NCBI GenBank assembly: GCA_029940535.1
Contig: JAPYUM010000013.1
Span: 1-64,000, forward strand
Reading direction: 5' to 3'
From: Vicinamibacterales bacterium
Lineage (GTDB): Bacteria > Acidobacteriota > Vicinamibacteria > Vicinamibacterales > UBA8438
DNA length: 64,000 nt
In this document: positions 1-10,155 of the stretch, one piece after another
How positions within the stretch are numbered: position 1 is the stretch's first letter
How the letters are laid out: each line of letters opens with the position of its first letter
Notes under the pieces: model-generated
Databases searched by the model: none
What the model was told of the DNA's origin: nothing
The model's input: only the letters and a program-made list of their open reading frames with translations
Made by a program: the position numbers and the translations under genes

Positions 1-393
1 AGTCTGGGTTCAGCGGGAACGGGGGTTACGGCTCACGCGGGTGCGCGGCGTCCCAGTCGCTGGCGAGGCGGAGTATCAGCGGGGGGCAAGCTGGAAGAGC
101 CAGGCGTCGCAGGAACGCGGTTCTGGGGGCAACTTTGGGGGCAACTCATGACAACATATAATGGAGTCTATTTAGAATCAGCTATTTACAGCAATGATGT
201 GGTTGACGTACCGCTACCAACATCACGTGCCTATAGACAACATTAGAGCCCCCCGACGCCTTAACGCCCCCTGAACAGAGGTTCGGGGCGCATGACGGAT
301 CCGATAATGGGTATTATGATAACCGGCACAGGGGGGACCAGAGCCCCGGGGCGCCCTAATCCGTCCTATGTTCAGACGTCTCGTCGGAAAACC
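1..393. other. Gene-poor, AT-rich junction downstream of pnp
   Basis: No convincing gene. Frame +1 is open from the window edge to a TAG at 244-246, with no recognisable family. It contains a tandem TGGGGGCAACT repeat (124-146) followed by an AT-rich stretch (about 150-245) unlike the GC-rich neighbours. An imperfect hairpin lies at about 264-290 (CGCCCC..GAAC / GTTC..GGGGCG). The composition shift and short tandem repeat suggest the scar or edge of a mobile element. A tyrosine-recombinase 3' end is possible, but no catalytic motif is visible. Confidence 0.4.
370..393 (-). repeat. R2-like terminal arm next to the pnp stop codon
   Basis: Read on the minus strand directly after the pnp stop, the sequence is GGTTTTCCGACGAGACGTCTG. 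This matches the outer arm of the R2 element at 30461 (GTTTTCCGACGAGGCGCCCGTCTGGC), including the run GTTTTCCGACGAG. No partner arm was found nearby, so this is either a lone element end or a chance similarity. Confidence 0.35.
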
Positions 394-2511
394 CTACGAC
401 TTTTCCGGCGGCGGGCCCCCGGCATTCTCGGATTTGTCCAGTAGGGCCTTGCGGCTCAGGCGTATCTTGCCGGACGGGTCGACGTTGATTACTTTGACCA
501 GGACCTGTCCGCCCTCCTGCAACTCGTCACGCACCTCTTTCACCCGGTAGTGCGCAATTTCCGAGATGTGGAGCAAACCGTCCACGCCGGGCAGTACTTC
601 GACAAAGGCGCCGAAGTCGGTGATGCGTTGCACGGTGCCCAAGTAGGACTTGTTGAGTTCCGGCGTCGCGGTCAACTCCTCGATGATCGAGAGCGCCTTT
701 TGCGCCGATTCGTCATCGCTAGACGCGACGTTCACCCGACCATCGTCCTCCACGTCGATCTTGACGCCGGTGCGTTCGATGATGCTCCGAATCGTTTTTC
801 CGCCAGGTCCGATCACGTCGCGGATCTTGTCGACCGGGATTTGAATGGTGACGATCCGCGGCGCATAGGACGAGATGTTTTCACGCGGCTCACTCAGGGT
901 GGCCTGCATCCGCTCCAGGATGTGGAGCCGCCCCGCCTTCGCTTGGCTCAACGCCTCCCGCATGATCTCACCCGTGATCCCGCCCACCTTGATGTCCATC
1001 TGCAAGGCGGTGATCCCGTCCGCGGTGCCGGCGACTTTGAAGTCCATGTCGCCGTAGTGGTCTTCCGCCCCCGCGATGTCGCTGAGCACGGCGTGGCGGC
1101 CGGTGGCTTCATCCATGATGAGCCCCATGGCGACCCCCGCGACCGGCGCCTTGAGGGGCACCCCCGCGTCCATCAGCGCCAATGCACCGCCACACACCGA
1201 TGCCATCGATGACGAACCGTTCGACTCGAGAATGTCGGAAACGACCCGCATGGTGTACGGAAACGTGTCTTCGCCGGGGATGACCGGTTGCAGGCTGCGC
1301 TCGGCCAGGTTGCCGTGCCCGATCTCGCGACGTCCTGGACCGCGGAGGAACTTCACCTCTCCCACCGAAAACGGAGGGAAGTTGTAGTGCAACATGAAGC
1401 GCTTGTACACCGACCCGTCGACCTTCTCGACCTTCTGCTGATCATCGGCCGTACCCAACGTCGACGTGACGAGAGCCTGGGTCTCGCCGCGGGTGAAGAC
1501 GGCCGAGCCGTGAGCCCGCGGTAGCAGCCCGACATCGCCGGTCACGGTCCGGATCTCGTCGAATGCTCGCCCGTCCAATCGGTGCCCTCGCTCGAGAATC
1601 TCGTCGCGGAGCACCTTCTCCTTGAGCGCCTTGAAGGCGCTCTTGCTGTCGGCGCGGCGCGTCGTCTCGTCCTCGGGGATGGTCGCCAGATAGTCGTCGA
1701 TCACCTTGTCGACGGCCGCATAGCTCTCGAGCTTGTCCTTGAGCCGCATCGCGTCGGCGAGGGGGCCGAGCAGCGCTGCCTCGACCTCGGCTGCGGTGGC
1801 GGCGTCCACAGACTTCACGGTGACCTCGAGCTTGGCCTTGCCGGCCGCCGCGGCAAGCTTGTCAATCTCGACAATAATGTCTCGGATGGCGGCGTGGCCG
1901 GCGTCGAGGGCGCGGATCATGTCCTCTTCGGAGACGATCTGGGCGCCCGCCTCGACCATCACCAGCGCGTCCTTGCTGCCCGCCACGACGAGATCGAGGC
2001 GTCCTTCACGACGCTGGGTGTAGGTCGGATTGATGATGAGTTCTCCGTCAATCAACCCGACACGCACCGCGGCGATGGTGGTCTTGAACGGTATCGCCGA
2101 CAGCGCCAGGGCTGCGGACGCCCCCGTCAGCGCCAGGACGTCTGAATCGTTGTCGGTGTCAGCCGAGATGACGAACGCGACCACTTGGGTTTCGCGACGC
2201 CATGTGTCTGGAAACAACGGTCGAAGCGGTCGGTCGATGACTCGGCTCGTGAGGACTTCTTTCTCAGGAGGCTTGCCCTCACGCTTGAAGAACCCGCCGG
2301 GGATCCGGCCGGATGCGTACGTGTTCTCACGATAGTCGACGGTCAACGGCAGAAAGTCGAGGCCCTCCCGCTCCCAGGAGGCGTAACAGGCGGTTACGAG
2401 GACCATGGTGTCTCCGTATCGCACCACGACTGACCCACTGGCCTGTTTGGCAAGTTTGCCCGTCTCGATGGTGAGGGGCTGGCCGCCGACATTCACTTCG
2501 GCTGTATGCAT
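394..2511 (-). CDS. pnp: Polyribonucleotide nucleotidyltransferase (PNPase)
   Basis: A phosphorolytic 3'-5' exoribonuclease of cytoplasmic RNA turnover. The 705 aa match the usual length. Two RNase PH-like domains fill roughly residues 10-540. A KH domain starts near 559 with VIGPGGKTIRSII, and an S1 domain starts near 620 (YLGTVQRITDFGAFVEVLPGVDGLLHISEI). The ATG is preceded by GGAG about 7 nt upstream. It is the last gene of the rimP-to-pnp cluster and follows rpsO, the classic rpsO-pnp order. A hairpin lies in the rpsO-pnp gap. No clear U-tract terminator follows the stop. Confidence 0.97.
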   Translation of the reverse strand: MHTAEVNVGGQPLTIETGKLAKQASGSVVVRYGDTMVLVTACYASWEREGLDFLPLTVDYRENTYASGRIPGGFFKREGKPPEKEVLTSRVIDRPLRPLFPDTWRRETQVVAFVISADTDNDSDVLALTGASAALALSAIPFKTTIAAVRVGLIDGELIINPTYTQRREGRLDLVVAGSKDALVMVEAGAQIVSEEDMIRALDAGHAAIRDIIVEIDKLAAAAGKAKLEVTVKSVDAATAAEVEAALLGPLADAMRLKDKLESYAAVDKVIDDYLATIPEDETTRRADSKSAFKALKEKVLRDEILERGHRLDGRAFDEIRTVTGDVGLLPRAHGSAVFTRGETQALVTSTLGTADDQQKVEKVDGSVYKRFMLHYNFPPFSVGEVKFLRGPGRREIGHGNLAERSLQPVIPGEDTFPYTMRVVSDILESNGSSSMASVCGGALALMDAGVPLKAPVAGVAMGLIMDEATGRHAVLSDIAGAEDHYGDMDFKVAGTADGITALQMDIKVGGITGEIMREALSQAKAGRLHILERMQATLSEPRENISSYAPRIVTIQIPVDKIRDVIGPGGKTIRSIIERTGVKIDVEDDGRVNVASSDDESAQKALSIIEELTATPELNKSYLGTVQRITDFGAFVEVLPGVDGLLHISEIAHYRVKEVRDELQEGGQVLVKVINVDPSGKIRLSRKALLDKSENAGGPPPEKS

Positions 2512-2589
2512 AATGTCACTCCAGAAACGTTCCTAATGGCGAGGGGACGAGCGAGTACGAGGACCAGTCTCGGAGCATCCAGCTCTCCC

Positions 2590-2611
2590 GGTCCGTCGAC
2601 CGACGGAGACC
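2590..2611 (-). promoter_or_regulatory. Hairpin between rpsO and pnp
   Basis: The inverted repeat CCGTCG-GT-CGACGG, extended by GGT/ACC, lies just after the rpsO stop in the transcribed direction. In enterobacteria the rpsO-pnp interval carries a terminator and an RNase III site used in pnp autoregulation. A comparable role here is inferred from position only, since no U-tract follows. Confidence 0.35.
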
Positions 2612-2615
2612 CAAT

Positions 2616-2885
2616 CTACTTCCGGAGACCCAACCGGCGAATGAGATCGGCGTATCGCCCGGAGTCCTTGGATTTCAGATAATCGAGCAACCGTCGTCGC
2701 TGCCCGACGAGCTTCAGTAGCCCGCGGCGGGAATGATGATCCTTTGTGTGGATCTTGAAATGTTCGGTCAGATAACTGATGCGCTCGCTCAGAATCGCGA
2801 CCTGTACTTCCGGTGAGCCGGTATCGGTTTCGTGAACCTGGTACGAGCCGATGAGCTCGGTCTTCTGATCCTTCTGTAACACCAC
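2616..2885 (-). CDS. rpsO: 30S ribosomal protein S15
   Basis: A primary binder of the 16S rRNA central domain. The track ORF is 110 aa. A GTG at 2885, preceded by GGAGG with a 5-nt spacer, gives exactly the family length of 89 aa and a normal N-terminus ([16 protein letters not shown]). Diagnostic blocks are [35 protein letters not shown] and the C-terminus RRLGLRK. It lies between truB and pnp in the same transcription unit. Confidence 0.95.
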   Translation of the reverse strand: MVLQKDQKTELIGSYQVHETDTGSPEVQVAILSERISYLTEHFKIHTKDHHSRRGLLKLVGQRRRLLDYLKSKDSGRYADLIRRLGLRK

Positions 2886-2997
2886 TGCCACCTCCACGAA
2901 CGGTCCAGATACGACCGCTGCGAGATGGTCGAACAACTGGTGCTCCAAACCGCCGTTATTACAGCGTCCTCCCTTTGATAGGGTGAACGGACCGATC

Positions 2998-3936
2998 CTA
3001 CACTAGAACAATCTTGGGATGCAAAAGTCGGTCGTCCCCCGGTTCCGCGATCGCGAGTAGCCGTCCCCCTTCATCCAGAACCCGCAGCCGGTCGGTGACT
3101 CCCCACGTCGGAGGCTCAGTGCCGGGTGCGCAGTCACCCTGACCCAGTGGGTTGCCGTGGGCGGCCCGCCGTGCTCCAGCGGCAGTCACGACCACCTGTG
3201 GAAGGTCTCCGGCCAATCGGTCTATCGGCACCATCCGCGTCGACGCCGTTGCGCCCGTCTCGACCAGTGCCGTGAGCGTCACGACGTCCTCCAGACCGAA
3301 CGGTCCATGGCGCTCGCGGCGGAGCGTTTCGAGGCAGGCACCGCATCCCAGCCGTTGGCCCAGATCGTGCGCGAGTGAGCGCACGTAGAATCCGGACGAG
3401 CACACCAGCCGGCATCGAAGCCGCATGCCGTCTATCGCCAGGATAGACAGGGTGTCGATGGTGACCGTCACCGGTGCGAGTTCGACCGGTGCGTTCCGGC
3501 GCGCCAGCTTGTAGGCGCGCACCCCGCCGACCTTCTTCGCCGACACCGGCGGCGGGCGCTGCGGATGTGAGCCCATGAATCCGATCGCCGTGCTGCGGAT
3601 CTCATCGTCCGTGGGGCGGGCGGTCCGTGGACGCGCGGCGTCATCGGCATCGGATCCGCCAACGACGCGGCCGGTGATGTCGTAGCTGTCGGTGACAAGT
3701 CCCAGTTTGATGACGGCCTCGTATTGTTTGCTGGCGCCGGTAAACAGGGATGCCAGTCTGGTCGCCCGTCCGACCACGAGAGGCAGCACACCCGAGGCCA
3801 TCGGGTCGAGCGTGCCAAGATGACCGACCTTGCGGATGCGGAGCGCCCGGCGGGCGATGGCGACGATGTCGTGGGACGTGGGGCCGGCCGGTTTGTCGAC
3901 CACCAACACCCCGTCGAGCGCGGAAGGTTCCGTCAC
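2998..3936 (-). CDS. truB: tRNA pseudouridine(55) synthase TruB
   Basis: Makes pseudouridine 55 in the T-loop of tRNAs. The protein opens with [16 protein letters not shown], and the catalytic-aspartate block is [23 protein letters not shown]-like C-terminus follows. The track starts at 4194, well inside nrnA. The GTG at 3936 forms a 4-nt GTGA overlap with the nrnA stop and gives 312 aa, the normal size, so this start is preferred. Translation is probably coupled to nrnA. Confidence 0.95.
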   Translation of the reverse strand: MTEPSALDGVLVVDKPAGPTSHDIVAIARRALRIRKVGHLGTLDPMASGVLPLVVGRATRLASLFTGASKQYEAVIKLGLVTDSYDITGRVVGGSDADDAARPRTARPTDDEIRSTAIGFMGSHPQRPPPVSAKKVGGVRAYKLARRNAPVELAPVTVTIDTLSILAIDGMRLRCRLVCSSGFYVRSLAHDLGQRLGCGACLETLRRERHGPFGLEDVVTLTALVETGATASTRMVPIDRLAGDLPQVVVTAAGARRAAHGNPLGQGDCAPGTEPPTWGVTDRLRVLDEGGRLLAIAEPGDDRLLHPKIVLV

Positions 3937-4910
3937 GGCACAGTGATGACGCCCGCCACCCGTTTGATCACTTGCTCGCGGGTGTCGGTCGTCGGGTGTT
4001 CGACCGTGAATCCAGATGCGTTTCGGTGCCCGCCGCCGCCATAGCTGACCGCCACCTGGCGGATGTCGATGGCATCCTTCGATCGCAGACTGACCCGTAG
4101 TTCGCCGCCGGACTCCTTGAGGAAGATCACCGCTTGGACGTCTCTGGCGGCGAGCGGCAAGTTGACGATGCCCTCCAGGTCGTCGGACGCGCACCCCGCC
4201 TCGGCCAGCATGGCGTCAGTCAAGGTCAGGACGGCGATCTGGTTCTCGTGCTCGAGACGCATCTGGTGCAGCAGTGTCCCGGTGGCGCGCAAGCGCCCGA
4301 CGCTTCCGTTGTTGTAGACTTCCGCCGCGATCGTGGCTGGGTCGACACCGGTGGCGGCGATACGCTGGCAGATCCGGAAGGTCCGATCCGTGATGTTGGC
4401 ATGCCGGAACGACCCGGTGTCGGTCAAGATGGCCACGTAGAGCTGTGTCGCCATCGCTTGGGTCAACGTGGCTCCCAGCGCCTCGACCAGGTCGCTGACC
4501 AACTCCGCGCAGGCGCAGGCGGACACATCGTGCCAGTTGATGGCGCCGTACATCGCGTTGCCAGCGTGATGATCGATGTTGAGCAGGGTCTGACGCTCGA
4601 GTTCGCGGACGCCGGTGCGGTCGAGGCTGCTGCACTCGAGTACGACGACGGCGTCAAACATCTCCTCGACCGACTCGGCGATCTCGATCGTCGACACGTC
4701 TGGCAAGAACGCATACGACTCGGGCGCCGGGTCGGCATTGACGATCCGGACCTGTTTGCCCAGTTGTCTGAGCGCGGCGCCCAAGCAGAGTTGTGAGCCC
4801 AGCGAGTCGCCGTCGGGCCGCGCGTGGGAGGTCAGCAGAAAGCGGGTGCCCGCCAGCAAGGTGTCCCGTATGCGTGACGCGTCAGTCTGCGGAGGAGTCA
4901 CCATTGTCAC
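3933..4910 (-). CDS. nrnA: DHH/DHHA1 phosphoesterase, NrnA-like nanoRNase/pAp phosphatase
   Basis: Bifunctional oligoribonuclease and 3'-phosphoadenosine-5'-phosphate phosphatase family. Motifs visible are SHARPDGDSLGS (metal-binding D-x-D), the central NIDHHAGN, and the C-terminal DHHA1 signature GGGGHRNASG. The 325-aa length is typical. GAGGAG lies 4 nt before the GTG at 4910; an ATG two codons later is an alternative start. It overlaps the end of rbfA by 29 nt. In many bacteria this gene sits between rbfA and truB, as here. Confidence 0.9.
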   Translation of the reverse strand: MTMVTPPQTDASRIRDTLLAGTRFLLTSHARPDGDSLGSQLCLGAALRQLGKQVRIVNADPAPESYAFLPDVSTIEIAESVEEMFDAVVVLECSSLDRTGVRELERQTLLNIDHHAGNAMYGAINWHDVSACACAELVSDLVEALGATLTQAMATQLYVAILTDTGSFRHANITDRTFRICQRIAATGVDPATIAAEVYNNGSVGRLRATGTLLHQMRLEHENQIAVLTLTDAMLAEAGCASDDLEGIVNLPLAARDVQAVIFLKESGGELRVSLRSKDAIDIRQVAVSYGGGGHRNASGFTVEHPTTDTREQVIKRVAGVITVP

Positions 4911-5268
4911 CGTTCTCCTCGGACTGAGGGGCGTTCATGTGGAGTTCTTCCAACACCTGCGCGATGCGCTGCTCTCGTTCGAAGGAGTCGTCGTACACGA
5001 ACGTCAACTCCGGCACGTGCCGGAGCCGCATGCGCCGTCCTAGCTGGCTGCGAAGGAACGTGGCGGCGCGTTTGAGGCCGCGCTGGGTCTCGACCTTCGA
5101 GGCGTCAATCGGCGCCGTGTAGTACACCCGTGCATGCCGCAGGTCCCGGCTGAGCTTCACATGCGTCAATGTGACGAGTCGCACCGCCGGGTCGCGAACC
5201 GACCGCAGCAGCAGGGTCGACAGCTCCGCCCGAATCTGGTCGCCGACGCGCTGCGGACGTGCTGGCAT
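4882..5268 (-). CDS. rbfA: 30S ribosome-binding factor A
   Basis: A KH-like cold-shock factor needed for late 30S maturation and 16S 5'-end processing. The 128 aa carry the usual sequence: RPQRVGDQIRAELSTLLLRSVRDPAV, then VKLSRDLRHARVYYT, then RRMRLRHVPELTFVYDDS. The C-terminus is acidic (SEENGDNGDSSAD). It overlaps nrnA downstream. Upstream it is separated from the DUF503 gene by 141 nt holding an R1 repeat, the only sizeable interruption in this part of the cluster. Confidence 0.95.
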   Translation of the reverse strand: MPARPQRVGDQIRAELSTLLLRSVRDPAVRLVTLTHVKLSRDLRHARVYYTAPIDASKVETQRGLKRAATFLRSQLGRRMRLRHVPELTFVYDDSFEREQRIAQVLEELHMNAPQSEENGDNGDSSAD

Positions 5269-5286
5269 GTGTATTTAGTACTCAGG

Positions 5287-5376
5287 CGGGGCTATGCCCC
5301 GAACCCCACGCGACCACTGCGCGGGGGGCCGGAGAGCCCCACTTCGTGGCCGCGGGGCGCGCATTGTCGCGCGCCC
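5287..5376 (+). repeat. R1 structured repeat, copy 1 (inside the DUF503-rbfA gap)
   Basis: It begins with the hairpin CGGGGCTATGCCCCG. A long hairpin follows, with outer arms GCGACCAC and GTGGCCGC. The element ends in the hairpin GGCGCGC-ATTGTC-GCGCGCC (5356-5375). The same order of parts occurs at 20710-20775 (shortened) and, inverted, at 30628-30714. This copy lies inside an otherwise co-directional operon. Confidence 0.8.
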
Positions 5377-5409
5377 TACGTTCGGTGTGCCTTAGGCACG
5401 GGCCGGTCG

Positions 5410-5691
5410 CTACAACAGCCATTCGACCTCGCTGCGGACGAGCAGGCCTGGTTCGACGCGTTCGATTTCTGAGACGACGCTGCCGAGCGTTCGTTCAGCG
5501 ATCTCCTGGTCCACCCCAATCGTGACTACTCCCAGACCGGCGCGCTGGCGCAGGTCGTGGTGCGCCACCTCGGCCACGGCGACGTTCAGTCGAGCGACCC
5601 GGTCCTTCAGACGTCGCAGCACCGCCCGCTTGTCCTTCAACGAGCGCGCACCAGCTACATGCAGTTCGATGGACAGCAGCCCGACGATCAT
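5410..5691 (-). CDS. DUF503 domain protein (YlxP-like)
   Basis: A 93-aa protein matching DUF503: it starts MIVGLLSIELHVAGARSLKDKRAVLRRLKDR and continues with VAVAEVAHHDLRQRAGLGVVTIG. DUF503/YlxP members are commonly found between infB and rbfA, and a role in ribosome assembly has been proposed on that basis. The biochemical function is not established. It lies 60 nt after infB. Identification rests on the N-terminal signature and the context. Confidence 0.88.
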   Translation of the reverse strand: MIVGLLSIELHVAGARSLKDKRAVLRRLKDRVARLNVAVAEVAHHDLRQRAGLGVVTIGVDQEIAERTLGSVVSEIERVEPGLLVRSEVEWLL

Positions 5692-5751
5692 CGGGAGTCT
5701 TTCGGGGATATCTCCAGACCCAGAGGCCTGCGCGGGATCGGATGCTCCGGG

Positions 5752-8574
5752 CTATACGACCGCGGCCACCTTCTCCACGGTGAAAATTTCGACGACATCA
5801 CCAATTTTCAGATCGGCGTAGCGTTCGAAGGCCAGACCGCACTCCAGACCGTTCTTGACTTCGTTCACGTCGTCCTTGAATCGCCGCAACGAGCCGAGCC
5901 GGCCTTCGTGGATCACGACGTTGTCTCGAAGTAGCCGAGCCTGCGTGTCGGTGGCTCGATTGATCTTGCCAGCCGTGACCAGACAACCGGCGGCGGCGCC
6001 AAACTTGGGCACCTTGAAAATTTCGCGTACCTCCGCCGTGCCGACCTGTACCTCCTTGATGGTCGGATCGAGCAACCCGGCCATCGCCTTCTTGATCTCC
6101 TCTGTCACGTCGTAGATGACGCGGTGGAGTCGAATATCGATTGCCTCCCGGTCGGCCATGGCCTTCGCGTTCCGGTCAGGTCGGACATTGAACCCGACGA
6201 TGATGGCGTTGGAGGCTGCTGCGAACACGACATCGCCCTCATTGATGGCTCCCGCGCCACTGCTGAGAAGCCGCACTTTCACCCGGTCATCACCCAGCTT
6301 GCTCAGCGCGTCGGCGAGGACCTCGGCCGAGCCTTGAACGTCCGCCTTCACGATGATCGGGAGCTCCTTGGTTCCGCCTTCGGCGAGCTGCTGCTGCAAC
6401 GATTCCAGGGTCAAGCGACCGCCCCGGGCGCCAAGTGTCTTGGCCTTTTCCTGGCTCTGGCGAAGGACCGAGATCTGACGGGCCTTGGCCGCGTCGTCCA
6501 CCGCCTGGAACGTATCGCCGGGCTGCGGTAGCCCCGTCAGACCCAGCACCTCGATTGGGCTCGACGGACCAGCTTCTTTCTGTTTGTTGCCACGGTCGTC
6601 GATGAGTGCCCGTACCTTCCCGACAATCGACCCGGCGATGAAGTTGTCGCCGGTACGCAACGTGCCGTCCTTGACCAAGACGGTGGCGACGGGCCCACGC
6701 CCGCGGTCGATCTTCGCCTCGAGCACCGTGCCGCTCGCGCTTCGCTTCGGATTGGCTCTGAGTTCTGCCAGCTCCGTGACCAGCAACACCATTTCGAGCA
6801 ACAGATCGAGGTTCTCCTCCTTCTTGGCGGAGACTTCGACCGTGACGGTGGTCCCGCCCCAGTCTTCGGCGGTCAACCCGAGTTCCGAGAGTTCCGTCTT
6901 GACGCGCTCAGTGTTCGCGTTCGCCTTGTCGATCTTGTTGATGGCGACGATGAGTGGCACTTCCGCCGCCTTCGCGTGCTCGATGGCCTCCTTCGTCTGA
7001 GGCATGACCCCGTCGTCTGCCGCGACCACCAGGATGACGATGTCGGTCACTCGAGCGCCACGCGCTCGCATCAACGTGAACGCCTCGTGGCCAGGGGTGT
7101 CAAGAAACACGATACGTTTGTTCTTGGTCTCGACCGAGTAGGCCCCGATGTGCTGGGTGATACCGCCCGCCTCACGTTCGGCCACGCGCGACTTCCGGAT
7201 GGCATCGAGCAACGTGGTCTTGCCGTGGTCGACGTGGCCCATCACCGTGACCACGGGAGCCCGCGGAACGAGGTCACCCTCTTGGGTGGATGTTGATTCG
7301 ACGTCGACGACCTCTTCTTCGTACGAGCGCATCTCGACGTCGGCGCCGAATTCGCGCGCCACGATGGTGGCGGTCTCGGTATCGAGTGTCGTATTGATGT
7401 TCATCATCATCCGACGCTCGATCATTTTCTTGAGCACGTCCTTGGCGCGCAGTTCGAGCTTGTCGGCGAGGTCCTTGACCGTCATGCCCTCGGCGAGCGA
7501 GATCGTCCGCGTGATCGGGGGCGGCGGCGCCGGCGTGTACGGAGCGGACGGACGTGGTGGCCGCCGCTTGCGACCGCCGGGTGGGCGAGGCGGTGGTCTG
7601 AAATGCGGTCGGTATCCGACCGCAGGGGTGTTCGGGCGAATCGCGGGGCGCGCGGGGACAGCCCTGACCCCGCCGGCCGGCGCACTCGGTCGCGGCGCTG
7701 CCGCGATCGGACGTGACCCGGGTCGTGGGCGCGCCGGCCGCGGCAGCGCGGCGGTGCCAGTCGGTGCGGCCGGCGTGGGCCTGGTCGGCACCACTGTGGT
7801 CTTCGGCTGTGGCGGCGTGAGCAAGGGCGCCGTTTTCTCGACGCGCAGCCTCATCGTTGGTGGCACGACTCGGCCCGTGGGGGCCACCGGTGTCGTCGCG
7901 GCGGGCGGCGTCGGCGTCGACTCGGCGTCTGCCGCTGGAGTGGACGGTGCTTCTGACTTCGTCGTCGGCACTGGCGCACTGTCGTCGGCGGTCGGCGGCG
8001 CTGGTGGAGTGGGCGCCGGTGCGTCTGGCACCGTCGCGGCCGGCGTCGGAGCCGCGTCGGGCAGCGTGGCCGTCGGCTGCAACGGCGCGGTCGGAGCCGC
8101 GGCCGGGTCTTCGATCTTGAGCGATCGCAGCCTCGGTGCGCTCGACGGTCGGCGCGCGGGCGGCGGCGCCTCAATTGGTGGAGTTGGCTCCGGAGCCGGT
8201 GTCTCGGCTACGGGTGGCTCGACAACAGCGTCGCCCTCCTCCTCGGTTTCCACTGGTGGCACGACGGCCGGCGCCTTGACCAGTCGTGGCGGGCCCAGCC
8301 GTGGGCGCATCGCCGGCTCAGGTGTCTTTGCGCTCTTCGCACTCTTTCGGCCCTTCCCGGACGAGGCCGCCTTCTGCGAGAACAGGGGGCCTGTCGGCAG
8401 GCTCACGTCGCGTTCGCGCGCCAGACGCTCGGCGAACTGCCTCGCGACGATTTCCTCGATGGTGCTCGAGGCACTCTTTACCTCGATGCCATGCTCCTGC
8501 TTGAGAAGGTCCATGACCTCCTGACTCGGGATGCCGAGCACCTCCGCGACCTTGTAAATCCGGATCGTGGCCAA
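5752..8574 (-). CDS. infB: Translation initiation factor IF-2
   Basis: The GTPase that delivers initiator tRNA to the 30S subunit. It is long (940 aa). An IF2_N-type helix ([23 protein letters not shown]) is followed by about 280 residues rich in Pro, Ala and Thr, then a second IF2_N segment ([24 protein letters not shown]). The G domain has GHVDHGKT near 445, DTPGHEAF and NKIDK. The C-terminal domains end in KIGDVVEIF. The low-complexity linker produces a misleading 458-aa Gly-rich antisense ORF. It lies 33 nt downstream of nusA, and no ylxR-like gene sits between them. Confidence 0.97.
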   Translation of the reverse strand: MATIRIYKVAEVLGIPSQEVMDLLKQEHGIEVKSASSTIEEIVARQFAERLARERDVSLPTGPLFSQKAASSGKGRKSAKSAKTPEPAMRPRLGPPRLVKAPAVVPPVETEEEGDAVVEPPVAETPAPEPTPPIEAPPPARRPSSAPRLRSLKIEDPAAAPTAPLQPTATLPDAAPTPAATVPDAPAPTPPAPPTADDSAPVPTTKSEAPSTPAADAESTPTPPAATTPVAPTGRVVPPTMRLRVEKTAPLLTPPQPKTTVVPTRPTPAAPTGTAALPRPARPRPGSRPIAAAPRPSAPAGGVRAVPARPAIRPNTPAVGYRPHFRPPPRPPGGRKRRPPRPSAPYTPAPPPPITRTISLAEGMTVKDLADKLELRAKDVLKKMIERRMMMNINTTLDTETATIVAREFGADVEMRSYEEEVVDVESTSTQEGDLVPRAPVVTVMGHVDHGKTTLLDAIRKSRVAEREAGGITQHIGAYSVETKNKRIVFLDTPGHEAFTLMRARGARVTDIVILVVAADDGVMPQTKEAIEHAKAAEVPLIVAINKIDKANANTERVKTELSELGLTAEDWGGTTVTVEVSAKKEENLDLLLEMVLLVTELAELRANPKRSASGTVLEAKIDRGRGPVATVLVKDGTLRTGDNFIAGSIVGKVRALIDDRGNKQKEAGPSSPIEVLGLTGLPQPGDTFQAVDDAAKARQISVLRQSQEKAKTLGARGGRLTLESLQQQLAEGGTKELPIIVKADVQGSAEVLADALSKLGDDRVKVRLLSSGAGAINEGDVVFAAASNAIIVGFNVRPDRNAKAMADREAIDIRLHRVIYDVTEEIKKAMAGLLDPTIKEVQVGTAEVREIFKVPKFGAAAGCLVTAGKINRATDTQARLLRDNVVIHEGRLGSLRRFKDDVNEVKNGLECGLAFERYADLKIGDVVEIFTVEKVAAVV

Positions 8575-8607
8575 CCTGTGTCCTCTGTTTTGCCGCTACG
8601 TGTTGGT

Positions 8608-10155
8608 TCAGTCGCCTTCTTTCGAAGGTTCGCTGTCGGTCGTCTCCGAGTCAGGTGCGGTCTGGTCGCCAGGGTCACCAGATGTCTCGCTCACCGACTC
8701 GTCATCGTTCCCCGGGTCTTCCGGGTCCGCCGGCGCCTCCGGGGCGGCCGCCGTCGTCTCTTCGTCGGCTGCCTCCGACACCGGTTCAGGCTCTGCGATC
8801 TCGGGTGGGGCGGCCGCCTGGGTCACCGCGCCCGGAAGGGGCTCGATGCCCTCTTGTGGCACTGCCTCGGTGGTTCCGCTTCCAACGGCGCCACCAGCCG
8901 CCATCGTGGCCGCTTCGGCGCCCTGCCTCAGCGCTTCCGCCGCACCCTCCGACAGACCCAGTACCTCGCTCAACTCGGACGCGCTCGCCGATACCATCCG
9001 TTCGACGGTCTCGATGCCGGCGGCGTTGAGCTTTTCGACCATCTCCTCGTCGAGTCCCGGCACCGACAGCGGAGCCGGCTCCGCTTCGAGGTCGTCGAAT
9101 TGAGCCTCGACTTCGCGTCGCTTTTCCTCTTCGCTCTTGATGTCTATTTTCCAACCGGTCAGCTTTGCCGCCAGCCTGACGTTTTGACCCTTCTTGCCAA
9201 TGGCGAGGGAGAGCTGTCGATCCTCGACGACAACTTCGATCACTCGATCCGCTTCGTCCACGACTGAAACGCGCTGAACTCGTGCCGGGCTGATGCCGTT
9301 GGTCACGAACGTCGCGGGGTCATCCGACCACTCGACGATGTCGATCTTTTCGCCGCGGAGCTCGCGAATAATGGCCTGCACCCGCGTGCCCTTCATCCCG
9401 ACACAGGCGCCCACCGGATCGACCTCGCGTTCGCGCGAGGCCACGGCGACCTTGGCACGGTCGCCCGCCTCTCTGACCGCGCCGCGAATGATGACGGTGC
9501 CGTCGTAGATTTCCGGTACTTCCTGCTCGAACAACTTGATGAGCAAGACGGGGTCCGTGCGCGACAAGATGATTTGCGGCCCCTTGGTGTTCTTGTTCAC
9601 GTCCTTAATCACGGCGCGGACCCGGTCACCGGTGGTGTAGTTCTCAGCCCGCGACTGCTCCCGGCGTGGGAGGAGTGCCTCGACGCGCCCGACTTCGACC
9701 ACGATGTCCCCGCTTTCGAAGCGTTTCACCAGGCCGTTGATGACTTCGCCGACACGCTCGCTGAATTCGCCGAACACGTTCTCGCGTTCGGCCTCACGGA
9801 CCTTTTGAAAGATGACCTGCTTGGCCGTCTGTGCCGCGATACGTCCCAGCACGTCGGTCGGTTTGGGGAATTCGATTTCCATCCCCGGCTCGGCCTCTTC
9901 GCCGTAGAGCTCCCGGGCCTCGGTCAGTGAAATCTCGGCCAACGGATCAGTGACTTCCTCCACGATCTGTCGCACCGCGAAGAGCTCAACCTGTCCGGAG
10001 TCCGGGTTGAACTTGGTACGCAGATTCTCGTCTGACTTGTAGTACTTGCGCGACGCCGTCAGCACGGCGTCTTCGATGGCCGTGATGATGACATCGGCCT
10101 CGATGCCCTTTTCCTTGGCCAGCGACTCAATGGTTTGCTGTAACACGTTGTTCAT
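8608..10155 (-). CDS. nusA: Transcription termination/antitermination protein NusA
   Basis: Binds RNA polymerase and modulates pausing, termination and antitermination. The N-terminal domain (IESLAKEKGIEADVIITAIEDAVLTASRKYY) is followed by an S1 domain near 128-195 and tandem KH domains (PVGACVGMKGTRVQAIIRELRGEKIDIVEW; LSLAIGKKGQNVRLAAKLTGWKIDIKSEEE). A helix-hairpin-helix-like segment follows. The last 85 or so residues are Ala/Glu/Pro/Asp-rich and strongly acidic, an extension beyond the conserved core. The gene is 18 nt downstream of rimP. Confidence 0.97.
   Translation of the reverse strand: MNNVLQQTIESLAKEKGIEADVIITAIEDAVLTASRKYYKSDENLRTKFNPDSGQVELFAVRQIVEEVTDPLAEISLTEARELYGEEAEPGMEIEFPKPTDVLGRIAAQTAKQVIFQKVREAERENVFGEFSERVGEVINGLVKRFESGDIVVEVGRVEALLPRREQSRAENYTTGDRVRAVIKDVNKNTKGPQIILSRTDPVLLIKLFEQEVPEIYDGTVIIRGAVREAGDRAKVAVASREREVDPVGACVGMKGTRVQAIIRELRGEKIDIVEWSDDPATFVTNGISPARVQRVSVVDEADRVIEVVVEDRQLSLAIGKKGQNVRLAAKLTGWKIDIKSEEEKRREVEAQFDDLEAEPAPLSVPGLDEEMVEKLNAAGIETVERMVSASASELSEVLGLSEGAAEALRQGAEAATMAAGGAVGSGTTEAVPQEGIEPLPGAVTQAAAPPEIAEPEPVSEAADEETTAAAPEAPADPEDPGNDDESVSETSGDPGDQTAPDSETTDSEPSKEGD

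Noticed and set aside
7148-8524. 458-aa Gly/Ala-rich plus-strand ORF
   Set aside because: Antisense to the Pro/Ala-rich linker of infB; low-complexity mirror with no family features.
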